Positions 50,296-59,500 of a DNA stretch of 59,500 nt are shown here, one piece after another. The stretch lies in NCBI GenBank assembly GCA_963575745.1, contig CAUYUJ010004347.1:441347-500846 (forward strand). The letters are read 5' to 3'. The stretch's first letter is position 1. Each line of letters begins with the position of its first letter. Position numbers and translations under genes: made by a program. Origin of the DNA: Prorocentrum cordatum. Taxonomy: Eukaryota > Sar > Dinophyceae > Prorocentrales > Prorocentraceae. The notes under the pieces were generated by a model, which was not told the origin of the DNA, did not search any database, and worked only from the letters and a program-made list of their open reading frames with translations.

Positions 50296-50453
50296 AGTCG
50301 GGCATGTCCCTCTACACGAGGAGCTTTTATAAGAATGAGAGAAAAGTCAGGGGACGATGTTTCGATTCTGTTTCGTTGATTAAAACTTATGATTTGAGTA
50401 TGTTTGACTTTTCGTTCCAAATTCGCCTGTTTGGGGACATGCCCGACCTGAAC
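50296..50453. repeat. Short TIR element, family A, copy 3
   Basis: AGTCGGGCATGTCCCTCTACA at the left and TTGGGGACATGCCCGACC at the right form a clear inverted repeat. The core has AAAGTCAGGGGACGATGTTT, as in copies 1 and 2. It starts only 14 bp after the S6 exon. Confidence 0.7.
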
Positions 50454-50533
50454 GTAAAGCCTGCTCCATCTCGGCCGGCCCCAAATGCTCTCCCAGCTGT
50501 TCCGAGGCAGGGATTCACCCATCACGACCACCT

Positions 50534-50669
50534 GGGGGATCGATCTTTGGGCACCTCGGTAGGCGGTAGATCCGAATCTATATGTGTGTGTATATATATA
50601 TATATATGTATAGTCGGATCTATTCGGGAATATCCATTGCCTGTCGAGGTCCCCGAAGATCGATCCCCC
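50534..50669. repeat. Foldback element with TA core
   Basis: GGGGGATCGATCTTTGGG at the left pairs with CCCCGAAGATCGATCCCCC at the right. Inner parts (CACCTCGG with TCGAGGT; TAGATCCGA with TCGGATCTA) pair too. The centre is TGTG/TATATA. About 136 bp, a near-complete hairpin. Confidence 0.8.
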
Positions 50670-50810
50670 ATGCGGCGACTACGGGTACATCCCCGTATCG
50701 CACAGACACCTGCTCTTTCTCTAAAGTCAAGACGCGGAACAGTCCAGACCACTGTGGGCTCAGGGGGGCGACCTTGTTTTGGGGTGCAGTGGGGGCTTAT
50801 GCCAAGAGGC

Positions 50811-50964
50811 AACCTGCATGTCTCCAGGGTGCTCTCTGGGTTCCTTGGGTTTCGATGGCTTCTCTGTGGGAAGCGTGACGCTCCCACGCCAAAAGTCAAT
50901 GGACGTCCTGGGATCTCAGAATGGGTTTCTTGTGGAAGGTTTATCGTGGACTGGCCTCCACTGT
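50811..50964. repeat. Dispersed repeat family D, copy 2
   Basis: Second copy of the repeat at 3907-4054. Confidence 0.6.
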
Positions 50965-51138
50965 ACTTCTTTCCTTGAGTCCAGGTCGGGGGACCTGCTC
51001 GTGGTCGAGAGGCGCCCCGTGGCCGGAGCAGCCCTTCATCTTTCCTTCCGCAGCGCTCCCATGTTAGCACGATGGCTGCATCGACAAGTAAAGCATCGGC
51101 ATCAAGAACTCGGAAGCTGATCGATCTCCTACCCTGGC

Positions 51139-51280
51139 ACGTCGATTAGCAAATTGGCCGTTTCCGGTTCACGAGAGGGCGTCGCGGCCGTCGTTTTTGC
51201 GGGTCCAGGTCCGTCGGTTTCGGCCCTAGGCCGTTGTCACTAAAGGGTGGTTTATTAAATGGAGGTTTGTCTACCGCCGA
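51139..51280. repeat. Dispersed repeat family C, copy 2
   Basis: Second copy of the repeat at 488-632. Confidence 0.5.
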
Positions 51281-51293
51281 ATAACCTGAACTG

Positions 51294-51428
51294 TCGGTGG
51301 CCCGCGCGCATTTACTGGATTGGTGCTGGAATACCCTGGCGGCGCCTCCAGCGCCGCCCCTTGCGTGCCTGGCGCGCCAGGCAGGATGGGGTCAAGCGCC
51401 GGTCCAAGAAATCCGCATGGACCACCGA
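51294..51428. repeat. Short TIR element, family B, copy 4
   Basis: Left TCGGTGGCCCGCGCGCATTT and right AAATCCGCATGGACCACCGA form a 20-bp inverted repeat with a few mismatches. The inner part carries GGCGGCGCCTCCAGCGCCGCC and GGCGCGCC palindromes. The best-preserved copy. Confidence 0.7.
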
Positions 51429-51760
51429 CGGTTTGACTATGTCCATGCCGTTTTTTCATTGGTCCATCCTGCCTGACCGCTCCCTTCTTAACTCGCGCCG
51501 CACTCCGCCTCACCCTTGACCTCTCCCCCTGCAATTCCTCATGATTCCTCTTCCCCCTCTGCACCGTGTCAGTTCTGCTCCCTCCTGGCCCCGCGACTGC
51601 CGCCAGACCTCGGCGCCGCGGTGCTCTCAACCCGCAGGGCTCTGGAGCGCCCGACCTCACCCGTCGCACGGGTCGCCCGCAATGAGCAATTTGCGTGTGG
51701 GTCCCGGGGCTTGGAGACATCAGAGTCGAGGAAGCAGCAGGCGCGTAAGCCCAACAACGT

Positions 51761-52038
51761 TCGGTGGTCCGCGCGAGTTTCTCAGATTTGGATCGGCGCT
51801 GGGCCTCTTTCCCAAGGGCTCCCGCGAGGGCGCGAAGTTATTCGCGCTTCGCGCTTCGCGGTCCTCGTTCCTTCTCCCCCTCCTCCTCGTCCTCCTTTTC
51901 TCCCTTTGGGGGAGCGGCGCGAGAGCGCGAAGTTATTCGCGCTTCGCGCTTCGCGCAGCGCGAAGCGCGAAGTTGGGAGCCCTAGCTTTCCCCGGCGGGG
52001 GCGCAGCGCCGACCCGAACAGAAACGCGCGGACCTCGG
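51761..52038. repeat. Short TIR element, family B, copy 5 (enlarged)
   Basis: Left TCGGTGGTCCGCGCGAGTTT and right AAACGCGCGGACCTCGGA. At about 278 bp it is twice the size of the others, with internal duplications of GCGCGAAGTTATTCGCGCTT (51833 and 51927). Confidence 0.5.
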
Positions 52039-52458
52039 AAAAGGGCATGTTTAGGCAGTCTCCCCACTATCGGGGGCGGAAAAGAGGGGGGTGATGACTA
52101 GGGGGGGGTGGATATCATGGCGGGGGCCATGATTTTTCCTCAGATTTCATGGCGCCTCTTCTTATTTCATTACGTCCCAGGCCCCCCCGCTGGGCCGCGC
52201 ACATGCCGCCGGTCATGATTTGCACCCCCCCCTCTTGGACCCCCCTCTCTTGGCCGCTCCCGACACTATTGTTAGGACGCCAGCCACTTGGATCTCTTCT
52301 GTCTGCTGAGTTCTGCAGTTCCCTTGCTCCCTCCTTCCCATTGCCTCCTCCTTGGAGCCTCCCTGACCTCCTTCCCCGTCTCTCTCCCTCCTTCTGCTTG
52401 CTTGTGTCCTCTCTGCCCTCCCGCTTCCCCCACCGTGCAGCCTGCCACTGCCGCGCAG

Positions 52459-52541
52459 GTCGCCTTCAAGCGGATGATGGACACCCTCAACAATATGATG
52501 GCCGACAACGGCATGCCCAAAGACGTCAGGACACGGCTGCG
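52459..52541 (+). CDS. K+ channel exon I: C-linker
   Basis: The frame reads VAFKRMMDTLNNMMADNGMP then KDVRTRLR. The MD-LN-MM...LP..+R.RLR pattern is the C-linker that couples S6 to the cytoplasmic domain in EAG/HCN channels. It starts after GCGCAG with G and ends before GAAGTG (GA donor). Confidence 0.85.
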
Positions 52542-52958
52542 GAAGTGCCTGGCCTTCTGGGAGGAAAGGAGGGGGGGAGGGAAGAGGAGAGGGAGGCATG
52601 GAGGAGGCAGCAAGAGGGAGCACAGAATGGAGGATCGGGCCGGAAGAAAGAGGAGGGCGAGCTGTAACGAGAAGAGAGAGTGTGAGAGAGAGAGAGAGAG
52701 CGTGAAAGAGAAAGAGACAGTGAGAGAGAGAGAGAGAGCGAGCGAGCGAACACCGAAGAGGAGATATTCAGAGAGAACGAGAGAGAGAGAGAGAGAGAAA
52801 AAAAAATAACAACAGAGAGACAGAGAGAGAGAGGGTGACACATCAGAGAACAGACATTCGCTGTCCCCTCGATCGGTTCTTCATGTATCCAGCTGTTTCT
52901 AGCTTCGACTCGATCGGCTTCGGTGGTGTCCCGCCATCTGGCGTGGAGCAGCAGAGAA

Positions 52959-53020
<62 letters not shown>

Positions 53021-53038
53021 ACAGAGCACGGTCCGCAG
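52542..53038. other. Intron with GA and GACA microsatellites
   Basis: GA runs at 52680-52840 and a GACA then GGCA array at 52962-53024. No gene. Confidence 0.7.
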
Positions 53039-53081
53039 GTACGTCTACGCGTCGCGATCGGTGAACCGGAGGAAGGTGCTG
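53039..53081 (+). CDS. K+ channel exon J: C-linker continued
   Basis: Joined in frame it reads LRYVYASRSVNRRKVL, as in the EAG C-linker. Only 43 bp, between GTCCGCAG and a GC donor (GCGGCA). Confidence 0.75.
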
Positions 53082-53966
53082 GCGGCAAGCAAGGAGGCCC
53101 AGGCTCAGGGACTCAGCCGTCTGATGGGGCAGGAGGCTTCTCCTACGGGACCTGGTTTGCCACAAGCACGTGCTTGGCGCGACTCTAACGGAAACTGAGC
53201 GGCCGAGACCCCCTGGGCGACGCGACCGCTCTATGAACGGCCGAGATCCCTGGGCGACCGCTCCGACTGACCCCCCCCTGGGCGAGCCGGCCAGTTCCAG
53301 AACCCCCCTCAGCGATCCAGAACCCCCCACAACCCTTGGGCGAGTGAAGCGATGCACGCAGGGGCGGCCATCGAACCTCGGTAACAGGGGGGAACTCTAC
53401 TGGGAGGCAAAGCGCATGTACGGAGGGGGATCGAAGATTGCAGGACGGTGGCCCTCGTGGGGCCCTGGACGGCTCCTAAACTGCCACCGCAGGCCCTGAA
53501 GGTGCTGGCAAGATTCAGGAGGGAAAAAAGCACACAGACACAAGTAATCTTCGATCCCCAGAAAAATGTGGGAAAATACTGGAAGTGGGGGGGAAGACGA
53601 ACACCCAGAAACTATAAAACTAAATGGGGAAGCCTGGGATTTGAGTGTATTTATTTGTGCGCCCCTGAGCCACATTCAAAGATGCGCGTGCCTCTGTTAG
53701 CAAACGCCCGCTGCGCCCAAATTGGCTCGAAGCTGCAGCGGAAAGCAGAGACTGGCCCCTGAAAACCTACGCCCACACACTATCTGAGAGGCGGTCGACT
53801 TTTTCAGAAGGACGACCCCGAGTCCTGCCCTCCCCGCCATCCCCCCCCCATCATGCCCATCCCACAACATGTCTGCTTGAAAGCTATCTGGAGACATCGG
53901 GAATGAACACCATTTTTCCGATGACTTCCCCGTTCCCTTCCCTCATCTTGTGGCCCACCGTCGAAG
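53082..53966. other. Intron
   Basis: No gene, RNA or clear repeat recognised. Confidence 0.5.
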
Positions 53967-54047
53967 GTGGAAGCCCACGTCATGAACTCCCTATCGCCGA
54001 CGCTGCAGGGTGAGGTCCTGCTGTACGGGAGCAAGGATTTCCTGATG
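53967..54047 (+). CDS. K+ channel exon K: entry to cytoplasmic domain
   Basis: 27 codons: VEAHVMNSLSPTLQGEVLLY then GSKDFLM. MNSLSPTLQGEV is the conserved lead into the cyclic-nucleotide-binding domain. It starts after GAAG with G and ends ATG before GCGGCG (GC donor). No following exon could be identified in this window. Confidence 0.8.
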
Positions 54048-55044
54048 GCGGCGCCACTCCCGTGGGCCGGGGGCGGACTTGCCCATGCTCCTTCTTATCG
54101 TTCGCCTCTTCTTCCTCCAGGCTTTCACGGCGCTCCTCGCAAGATCCCAATGCCGCTCCTCTTCGTGTCCCCCCATCCCCCCTCCGCTCTTCACGATGAT
54201 GCTCTTGCTGAGTACCCTCTCCTCTATGTGCCTCATCCGTCTTTGCATCATCACACTCATCTTCCTCCTGCTCGTGCCCTTGCTCATCGTCTTCCTGCTT
54301 TTGCTCGCTATTCTCCGTTCGCTTCCTCCGTTTCTCCGCCCATCCCTTCTTTCTATGTGTGGAGGCCGTCGGCGTCAAGACTTCAGCGATTCCTGAAGCA
54401 TGTCTCTTCCCCACCTCCCCCCTCCTGCTTCGCTTGCCCCTCGCAGCGCTTGTCCGATCCGTCGGCACGTCTTGCCCCTGAGGTCCAGCGCTTGGCCTGG
54501 CGGGGCCCAGCGCCAGGTTCATCCGAGTGATGAAGGACCTACGATTTCCACATTCATTCGGCCGTCCAGGGACGCGTGCCGCTTGAGCCCGCAGGCGCTC
54601 CCCATCGTGAGCACTGCGAGCCTCAGCGGCGCGTCAATCTGTCATCCACCTTCCACAGCGGAGAGGCGGACGCGCGGCCACCGACACGCCGTTGCTTTGT
54701 GCACAGCTGAAGGGGACTCTCGCCGCGGTCGGAGCCACGTTGGGCCGTGCCGTGGCGAAGTGAGCCACGGCACGCACGGAGATTGAGGCGAGGCGGCCGC
54801 GGAGGGAGGAAGAGTCGGGGCGTCCAGGAGGGGGCGGGGGGATCACTATGGGCCACGGGGGGGTGCTTGGCGGGGGCCATAATACCTCCCGGGATCTCGT
54901 GGCCCTCTCTGCTTCCAACGCGTCCCCCAGTACCCCCCTGTGGAGGGTTTATCCGAAGGGTTTAGGCGACCCCTCCTCCCTCCTCCTCCTCCTCCTCCTC
55001 CTCCTCCTCCTCCTCCTCCTCCTCCTCCTCCTCCTCCTCGTTCC
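54048..55044. other. Intron or 3' flank with pure TCC array
   Basis: No channel exon found. Pyrimidine-rich tracts, then an almost pure TCC/CTC array at about 54970-55040 that stops directly before the spliced-leader relic. Confidence 0.6.
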
Positions 55045-55065
55045 CCGTAGCCTTTTTGGCTCAAG
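55045..55065 (+). other. Relic spliced leader at LINE 5' end
   Basis: CCGTAGCCTTTTTGGCTCAAG differs from the dinoflagellate leader at one position (A to T). It is followed after 4 bases by ATG (55070) and the LINE sequence. Confidence 0.9.
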
Positions 55066-55069
55066 ACAC

Positions 55070-56399
55070 ATGCTGTCGCGGGCTGACCCCGCATTGGCAG
55101 GACTGGATACCGCTAGCCCGCGGCGAGCAAGACACCTGTGCCTGGCATCCATCTTCGGCCTCTACTGCAGGAGTTTGGCCCCTGCACATCCAGTGTTCGC
55201 TCCGCTCAGGCCTCCCAGCGTAGCAGATGGTCCTTCGGGGACAGTGATCCCGCCCGCTCTGCTGGAGAGTCGACCTCGCCCCGACCGTTCCGTCCCAGGA
55301 GCCCGTCGGCCGCGGCAATGGTGGCAAAGGCGCTGGTTTTGCCCCGCCCCGCAAACCTGCTGCGCAGGTTCTCTCTGGTGTTGATGGTGAGCACGCTGAT
55401 GATGATGCATGGACCAGTGACGACTACCTTCGCCAATTGTGCATCGTCGAGTTCGCGGGCATGCGGTAGGCACTCACCGCCTCGGTCGCGGAGTCTGTCG
55501 GCACGACGGCCGCCGCCAATCACGCTGTCCTTCTCAACTCTATCGATGCGTTGCGGGCCCAGGTCTCTGGTCAGTCCGAGTCGACCGATCAGCAGGTTCA
55601 GAGCGCCGTGCGCCCCCAGGTGGACGCCCTCGCGCGCAGGCTGCAGCCCGAGATCGATGAACACTCCGCGAAGCTTGTCGCTTGCGAGCGGCGCCTGGCT
55701 TCACGTGATCATGATATCTCTCAGTTTCGTGCACAGCTTGAGGAGCCCAGGCGAAATCTTGCAGTTGCTGTGAAGCGACCCCGGCCTTCCCCGCAGGTGC
55801 CGCAGGGCTTCGACAGGCACCCCGATGGCACGCTCCTCATTACGGTCGCGCAGCGACCGACCTCCCTCGAGGTCATGTCCAAGTGCCTGGTTTCATATCT
55901 CCTGGAGGTTGGGTTTGATGAGAACGAGTATGATATCGACGCGAAGGGTGATCTCCCGTGCAAGCGCTTCGCCGTCCACTTCACCGGCCTGGTCGCCTCC
56001 GCTAGCTGCAAGGTCTTGCGGGCCCTCGCGGGCCTCAAGAATGGTCGTGACCGGGAAGAATTCCACGCGGACGCCCCTGGCAGCGACGCGCAGACCGGGG
56101 CCCGCACCGGCCCCGACAAGTCCCCGCGCCAGATCCAGACCGAGATCTCCTTGCGACGGTGCCGCGCTGCGATCTCAGAGGCATTCCCTCACCTTCGTCT
56201 GCTCTCCGACAGGGAGCGCGGCACGGTCTCCATCGGCTGGGGCACAGTGTTCAAAGTGGAAGCGACTGCTGGCGAGGCCCCTCCTGTCCTTTACTGGGGC
56301 GCCGCCGAGCTCGGGAAGCATGGGCTCTCGAAGGAGCAGATGCTGCGTGCCACCTCGGCCATTTCCGAGCCCCCCGAGGCTTCCGCGCGGTGTCTCTGA
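55070..56399 (+). pseudogene. LINE ORF1-like region
   Basis: An ATG follows the leader, but frames shift before a 282-codon open frame (55551-56399). This has a coiled-coil-like stretch (QVQSAVRPQVDALARRLQPE, LVACERRLASRDHDI) followed by a folded part (TLLITVAQRPTSLEVMSK, FAVHFTG, ISLRRCRAAISEAFP). The layout resembles LINE ORF1 proteins, which bind RNA, though no RRM signature is certain. Confidence 0.5.
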
Positions 56400-57240
56400 C
56401 GCCGCGCGCCTGCCCTCATGCTGTCAACGTTCACTTTCTGGGGAGGCCACTGCTCAGCGAGTGGCCGCGTGGAACTGCAGGGCTCTCCTGCAGCACGCTG
56501 GGGCGAAAGCGTCGTTGAAGATACAGTGCCTGTCTAAGATCGCCCGATCCAAAACCATCATCTCGCTTCGGGAGATCCACCAGGGCGCCCTGGAGCTGGG
56601 AGAATGCATGCATTCTGTCGCTCCGCGCGCCGCCGTGGTCTGCTGCTTCTGCGGCAACGCGCGGGCGGATCGTGCTCGCGGTGGCGTCGCTGTTCTTCTT
56701 CCTCCTCTTGCCCACCCCCCTGGCGGCCCTGCTCTGGTTCGCCGCGTTCCTTTGGCCCCTGGCCGCGCGCCCCGCGTTGCCCTCGAGGCGGCGCGCGGTC
56801 GTCTGCACATCTTCAATTCCGCAGCCACGAGTTGAGGGCAAAGGAGATCCAGTTGGCGCGCGCCACCGTTCGGCGCGCGCTGGGGGAGGCGCGCGAGGGC
56901 TCGTCCAAGTCGTCAACGGCGACTTCAACGTCGACGACGATGGGCGCTCTCGTCCCGCGCGCTCTTGGCCCTGCCATTCGGCGGGGTGGTCGTCGCCATC
57001 GCGCAGGTGCCCCCGCTTGGCGGTCGGCCTTCGCGGACGCGCTGGAGATCGGGGGCGGCGAGCCCGCGCGTTTCGAGGCTGCCTCTGGCAAGGCCCGCGT
57101 GCTGGACCGCATCTTCGTTTCGCTGCAGGGCTGGCAGGTGCGCCCGCTGCAGATTCCCTCTGCCGCTGCGGGGTCGGCGGCCGCGGTCTCTAGCGCACAA
57201 GTCTCTGACCGTGCAGCAGTCGTTGCGTCCAGCGTCTAGC
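56400..57240 (+). pseudogene. LINE endonuclease (APE type)
   Basis: VAAWNCRALLQHAGAKASLK and IISLREIHQG correspond to the start of AP-like endonucleases (WN.R, then QE.H, here REIH). Later VNGDFNVDDDG matches the GDFN motif in another frame. Frameshifts separate the pieces. Confidence 0.65.
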
Positions 57241-59500
57241 GTTCAGCCCGTCCTGCCCCTGCTCGTCCGGCCCCCATCACATGCCGTGACCCTCTCTTCG
57301 CTCGGCGATTGCGCGGTCTAGTGGAGGCTGCCCAGCGGGGTCGGGCGCCCCCTCCATGTCAGTTAGAACATTACAAGCACCCGACGCGGATCGCTGCCGC
57401 TGAAGTTCGCGACATGTCGTTCCGAGAGAAGCCTGGCTGTGTTCGCGCGTTTTTGCAGGTTTCCCGCATGATTGCCCGCGTGGCATGGGGGCAAGATGCT
57501 AGACTGGCTCGGGGCACGCTCGAAGCCCATCCTGCTGCGTCTGACCACGTCGTCGTCTCTGGCGCCGAGGTCTGCCTGATACATCCTCCTTCGTTTGCCG
57601 AGTGGCCGCCCAAGGTCCAGCGCGAAGCTCTCAATGCCCGGCGGAAGCCTGTGGAGGCCAGGCTGAACGGTTCCGTCTCTGCCCGCGGTGCCCGTTTGCA
57701 AATGCGAGCGCTCGAACGTGAAGCACGCGTCTGGTCTCCGCTGTCGCGTCGGATATCACTGGCGTCGATTCGCGCTCCTGACTCCGACGTGATTGTAGAC
57801 CCTGGCGAGCGCCTGGCTGCCCCGGCTAAGCACTGGAAGCCCGCGTTCTCGAAGAAATCTCGGGGCGTGGAAGCGGCCGAGGAATATGTGCCGCAGTGGA
57901 TCTCCGAGACCGACTTTTCGGACCTCCCGCCGCCTTCCCTGCGTTTATTGCGTCGGGCATTGCATGTGGCCCAGGACTCTGCTCTGGGCATGGATGGGCG
58001 AATTCGCTCTACCTGGAAAGCCCTGCCGCTCAGTTTGCATATTCTGATGTCGGCGCTAGACTGGGCGGGAGAGGGTCAAGCCTCATTCGACAGCGCATCT
58101 GTGACGACACAGGCCGTGACCAGCGATGGGCTGAGAGATGGTGAGTGCACCCGCTCGCCTGACAAAGTTTGAGTGCTGGGCCTACGCAACACCGGTATTA
58201 AATTGTTGTCGGCGGTGATGAATCGGGCCGTCCAAGTTGCAGTTCAGCGAGCTGCCCCCCCGCGCCAGCGCGGCTTCGTGCGCGGCCGAAGCTGCGGGAT
58301 CAACATCCTGGAACTTGACTCGCATGCTCATGAGTTGTCGCTCCTGCACCCGCAGTCCCTCGACATTCCCGCTCTGTGCTCGCTCGACTTCGGCCAGGCC
58401 ATCCCGTCGTTGAATCAGCAGCTTTTGGAGTGCATCCTTCAGTCCCTGGTCCTCCCTGGGTTCTTCCTCGCTTTCGTCTTCTTCCTCTACTCTGCGGTGG
58501 AGGGGGTGGCCTCGTCGCTCGGGCACTTCGCGTGGATCTTCTGGCTGCGCAGTGGCATCATTCAAGGGTGTGCTCTCTCGGGATCGTTGTTTGCCCTATC
58601 GACGGCGGTCTTCTAAATAGACCCCGCGCGCGATCTGGAAGGGGATGGGCGCGGCCTTGTTCGGGCCTGTGCCGAAGATATCGGTGGCGCGTTGTGGTCC
58701 GCGAGGGATCTGGCTCTGGTGCACCGCGCGATGAACGCGGCGGCCTTGCTGGCCAACCTGTACCTCATAGTCCCCAAGTGCCTCCTGGCTCCCCTACCTG
58801 GGCCCTTCTCGGTGGAGCTTGCGGCCGAGGTTGCCGTTCAACTACGCAAGTGGATCCCCCCGTGGGCCAAGTTCGGAGTCGTTGCTGAGCTCCAGAACTT
58901 AGGCCTGTGGCCGGGCCCTGCCGTGGCGGTTGACCGCCAATGGCGTGACCCTGTTGCCAAAGTGCGCGCTCGGGCTCAAGTCGTCGGCTACGGGGCCACC
59001 CCTCCCAGCATCTCGGCCATTCTATATTGTGCGCGGGTTGTGCCCACACTCTGCTATGTCGCGCAGTTCTGTGACGTGCCGTTCTCTGGCGCAGTCCTTC
59101 CGCGTCGCCCTTGGCGCCTTCCCGCTCTCGCGCTGGTTATTGTTCCAATATTGGGGCGTACCTCGCGTGACCAGATGGGCGTTCCTGGGTTTCGCGAGCC
59201 TGGCGCGCGCGGCGTTGGCGACGTTTCAGGTCCACGCCGACATCCTGAAGCGTCTTCGGGACGCGGTGCGCTTCAATGACACGCGGCGCACCCTGGAGAT
59301 GCAAGCATCGGCGCGACCATACCCTGGTCTTTGGAAGTCGGAGGCCTTCGTGGGAATGCTGGAGCGGGCGGCTGCTGGGCGCTCGCCTTCGCCGTCTTCT
59401 CCCTCGCGGTCTGCGACCTGGCCCGCGGTCGCTGCCGCGGCCGCCCGCGAGGAGCTGGCGCCCCCCGCCGGCGCCCGCCACCGCCCTCAGCGCGCTGCGC
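57241..59500 (+). pseudogene. LINE reverse transcriptase, truncated by window end
   Basis: A linker frame (57309-58172) ends in a stop just before LGLRNTGIKLLSAVMNRAVQ, where RT begins. QRGFVRGRSCGINILELD, SLDFGQAIPSLNQQLLE and SGIIQGCALSGSLFAL are RT motifs. The catalytic box reads RACAEDIGG, where -ADD- is expected, so one catalytic Asp is Glu. A stop at 58614 splits the domain. RT thumb-like sequence continues to about 59280. Dead copy. Confidence 0.8.

Larger units (their letters stand above)
50283..52458. other. Intron packed with short mobile-looking repeats
   Basis: It holds family A copy 3, a foldback element, family D copy 2, family C copy 2 (51139-51280) and family B copies 4 and 5. 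The final 300 bp before exon I are CT-rich. No other gene. Confidence 0.6.
1860..54047 (+). other. Voltage-gated K+ channel gene (EAG/CNBD type), 11 exons recognised
   Basis: Joined exons give a six-transmembrane K+ channel in order: S1-S2, S3, an Arg/Lys-rich S4 with hydrophobic spacing (RLLRLARLLRLAK), S5 ending in SHWMACLW, pore helix YWAVMTLTSIG, filter YGDIV, S6 WAYTIGAVCGIV, and an EAG-like C-linker (MMDTLNNMM, LRYVYASRSVNRRKVL, MNSLSPTLQGEV). It would carry voltage-dependent K+ flux across a membrane. Exon edges were set by reading frame and by a consistent rule: introns start GC, GA or once GT, and end AG, usually before an exon G. Such donors are known in dinoflagellates. The intron inside the selectivity filter is 30.8 kb and houses two nested retrotransposons. 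The start, and the cyclic-nucleotide-binding fold that should follow the C-linker, were not found. Whether ligand binds is unknown. Confidence 0.85.

Overview
The window reads as nuclear DNA of a dinoflagellate. It is GC-rich and crowded with microsatellites. It holds two relics of the dinoflagellate trans-spliced leader (12382-12402 and 55045-55065), a gene with very long introns and GC/GA 5' splice sites closed by AG|G, and Ty1/copia polyproteins with the HVDD reverse transcriptase variant. The high GC content would suit a Prorocentrum-like species, but the species cannot be fixed from this sequence.

Backbone: one plus-strand gene for a voltage-gated K+ channel of the EAG/CNBD type runs through most of the window. 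Eleven exons can be read: S1-S2 (1860-2125), S3 (2449-2515), S4 (10652-10740), S5 (11596-11652), S5 end and turret (16459-16528), pore helix (18367-18451), filter YGD (49267-49318), S6 (50201-50282) and three C-linker exons (52459-52541, 53039-53081, 53967-54047). The cyclic-nucleotide-binding fold itself is not found, so the gene is cut off, broken, or continues past the window.

The intron that splits the TSIG|YGD selectivity filter is 30.8 kb long and contains a nested retrotransposon. The outer element (minus strand, 19483-44599, 513-514 bp LTRs with TGCA ends, CCCTC target duplication) is a decayed copia-type element with stops and frameshifts in gag, protease, integrase and RT. The inner element (plus strand, 24188-40535, 16.3 kb) sits inside the outer element's methyltransferase-like coding region. 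Its two 285-bp LTRs are identical by eye and its target duplication lets the interrupted reading frame be reconnected exactly, so it is young.

The inner element is the most remarkable object. Besides Gag, retropepsin, integrase, RT and RNase H it carries a Tpt1/KptA-like RNA 2'-phosphotransferase domain and a RING-H2 finger. Its ORF3 and ORF4 are separated by one UGA followed by CGG and an 11-bp stem-loop, a strong candidate for programmed readthrough. About 49 copies of a 14-15 nt GC hairpin (GCGGG-GNNA-CCCGC and compensated variants) are sprinkled through its coding sequence in all three reading frames, and none is in its LTRs.

Other contents: a decayed LINE RT (about 5.4-7.2 kb); a second LINE (55045 to window end) that starts with a spliced-leader relic; a spliced-leader-bearing retroposed cDNA (12382 to about 14.1 kb); two families of short terminal-inverted-repeat elements with several copies each; other repeat families shared between distant introns; a 248-bp tandem satellite; and many microsatellites.
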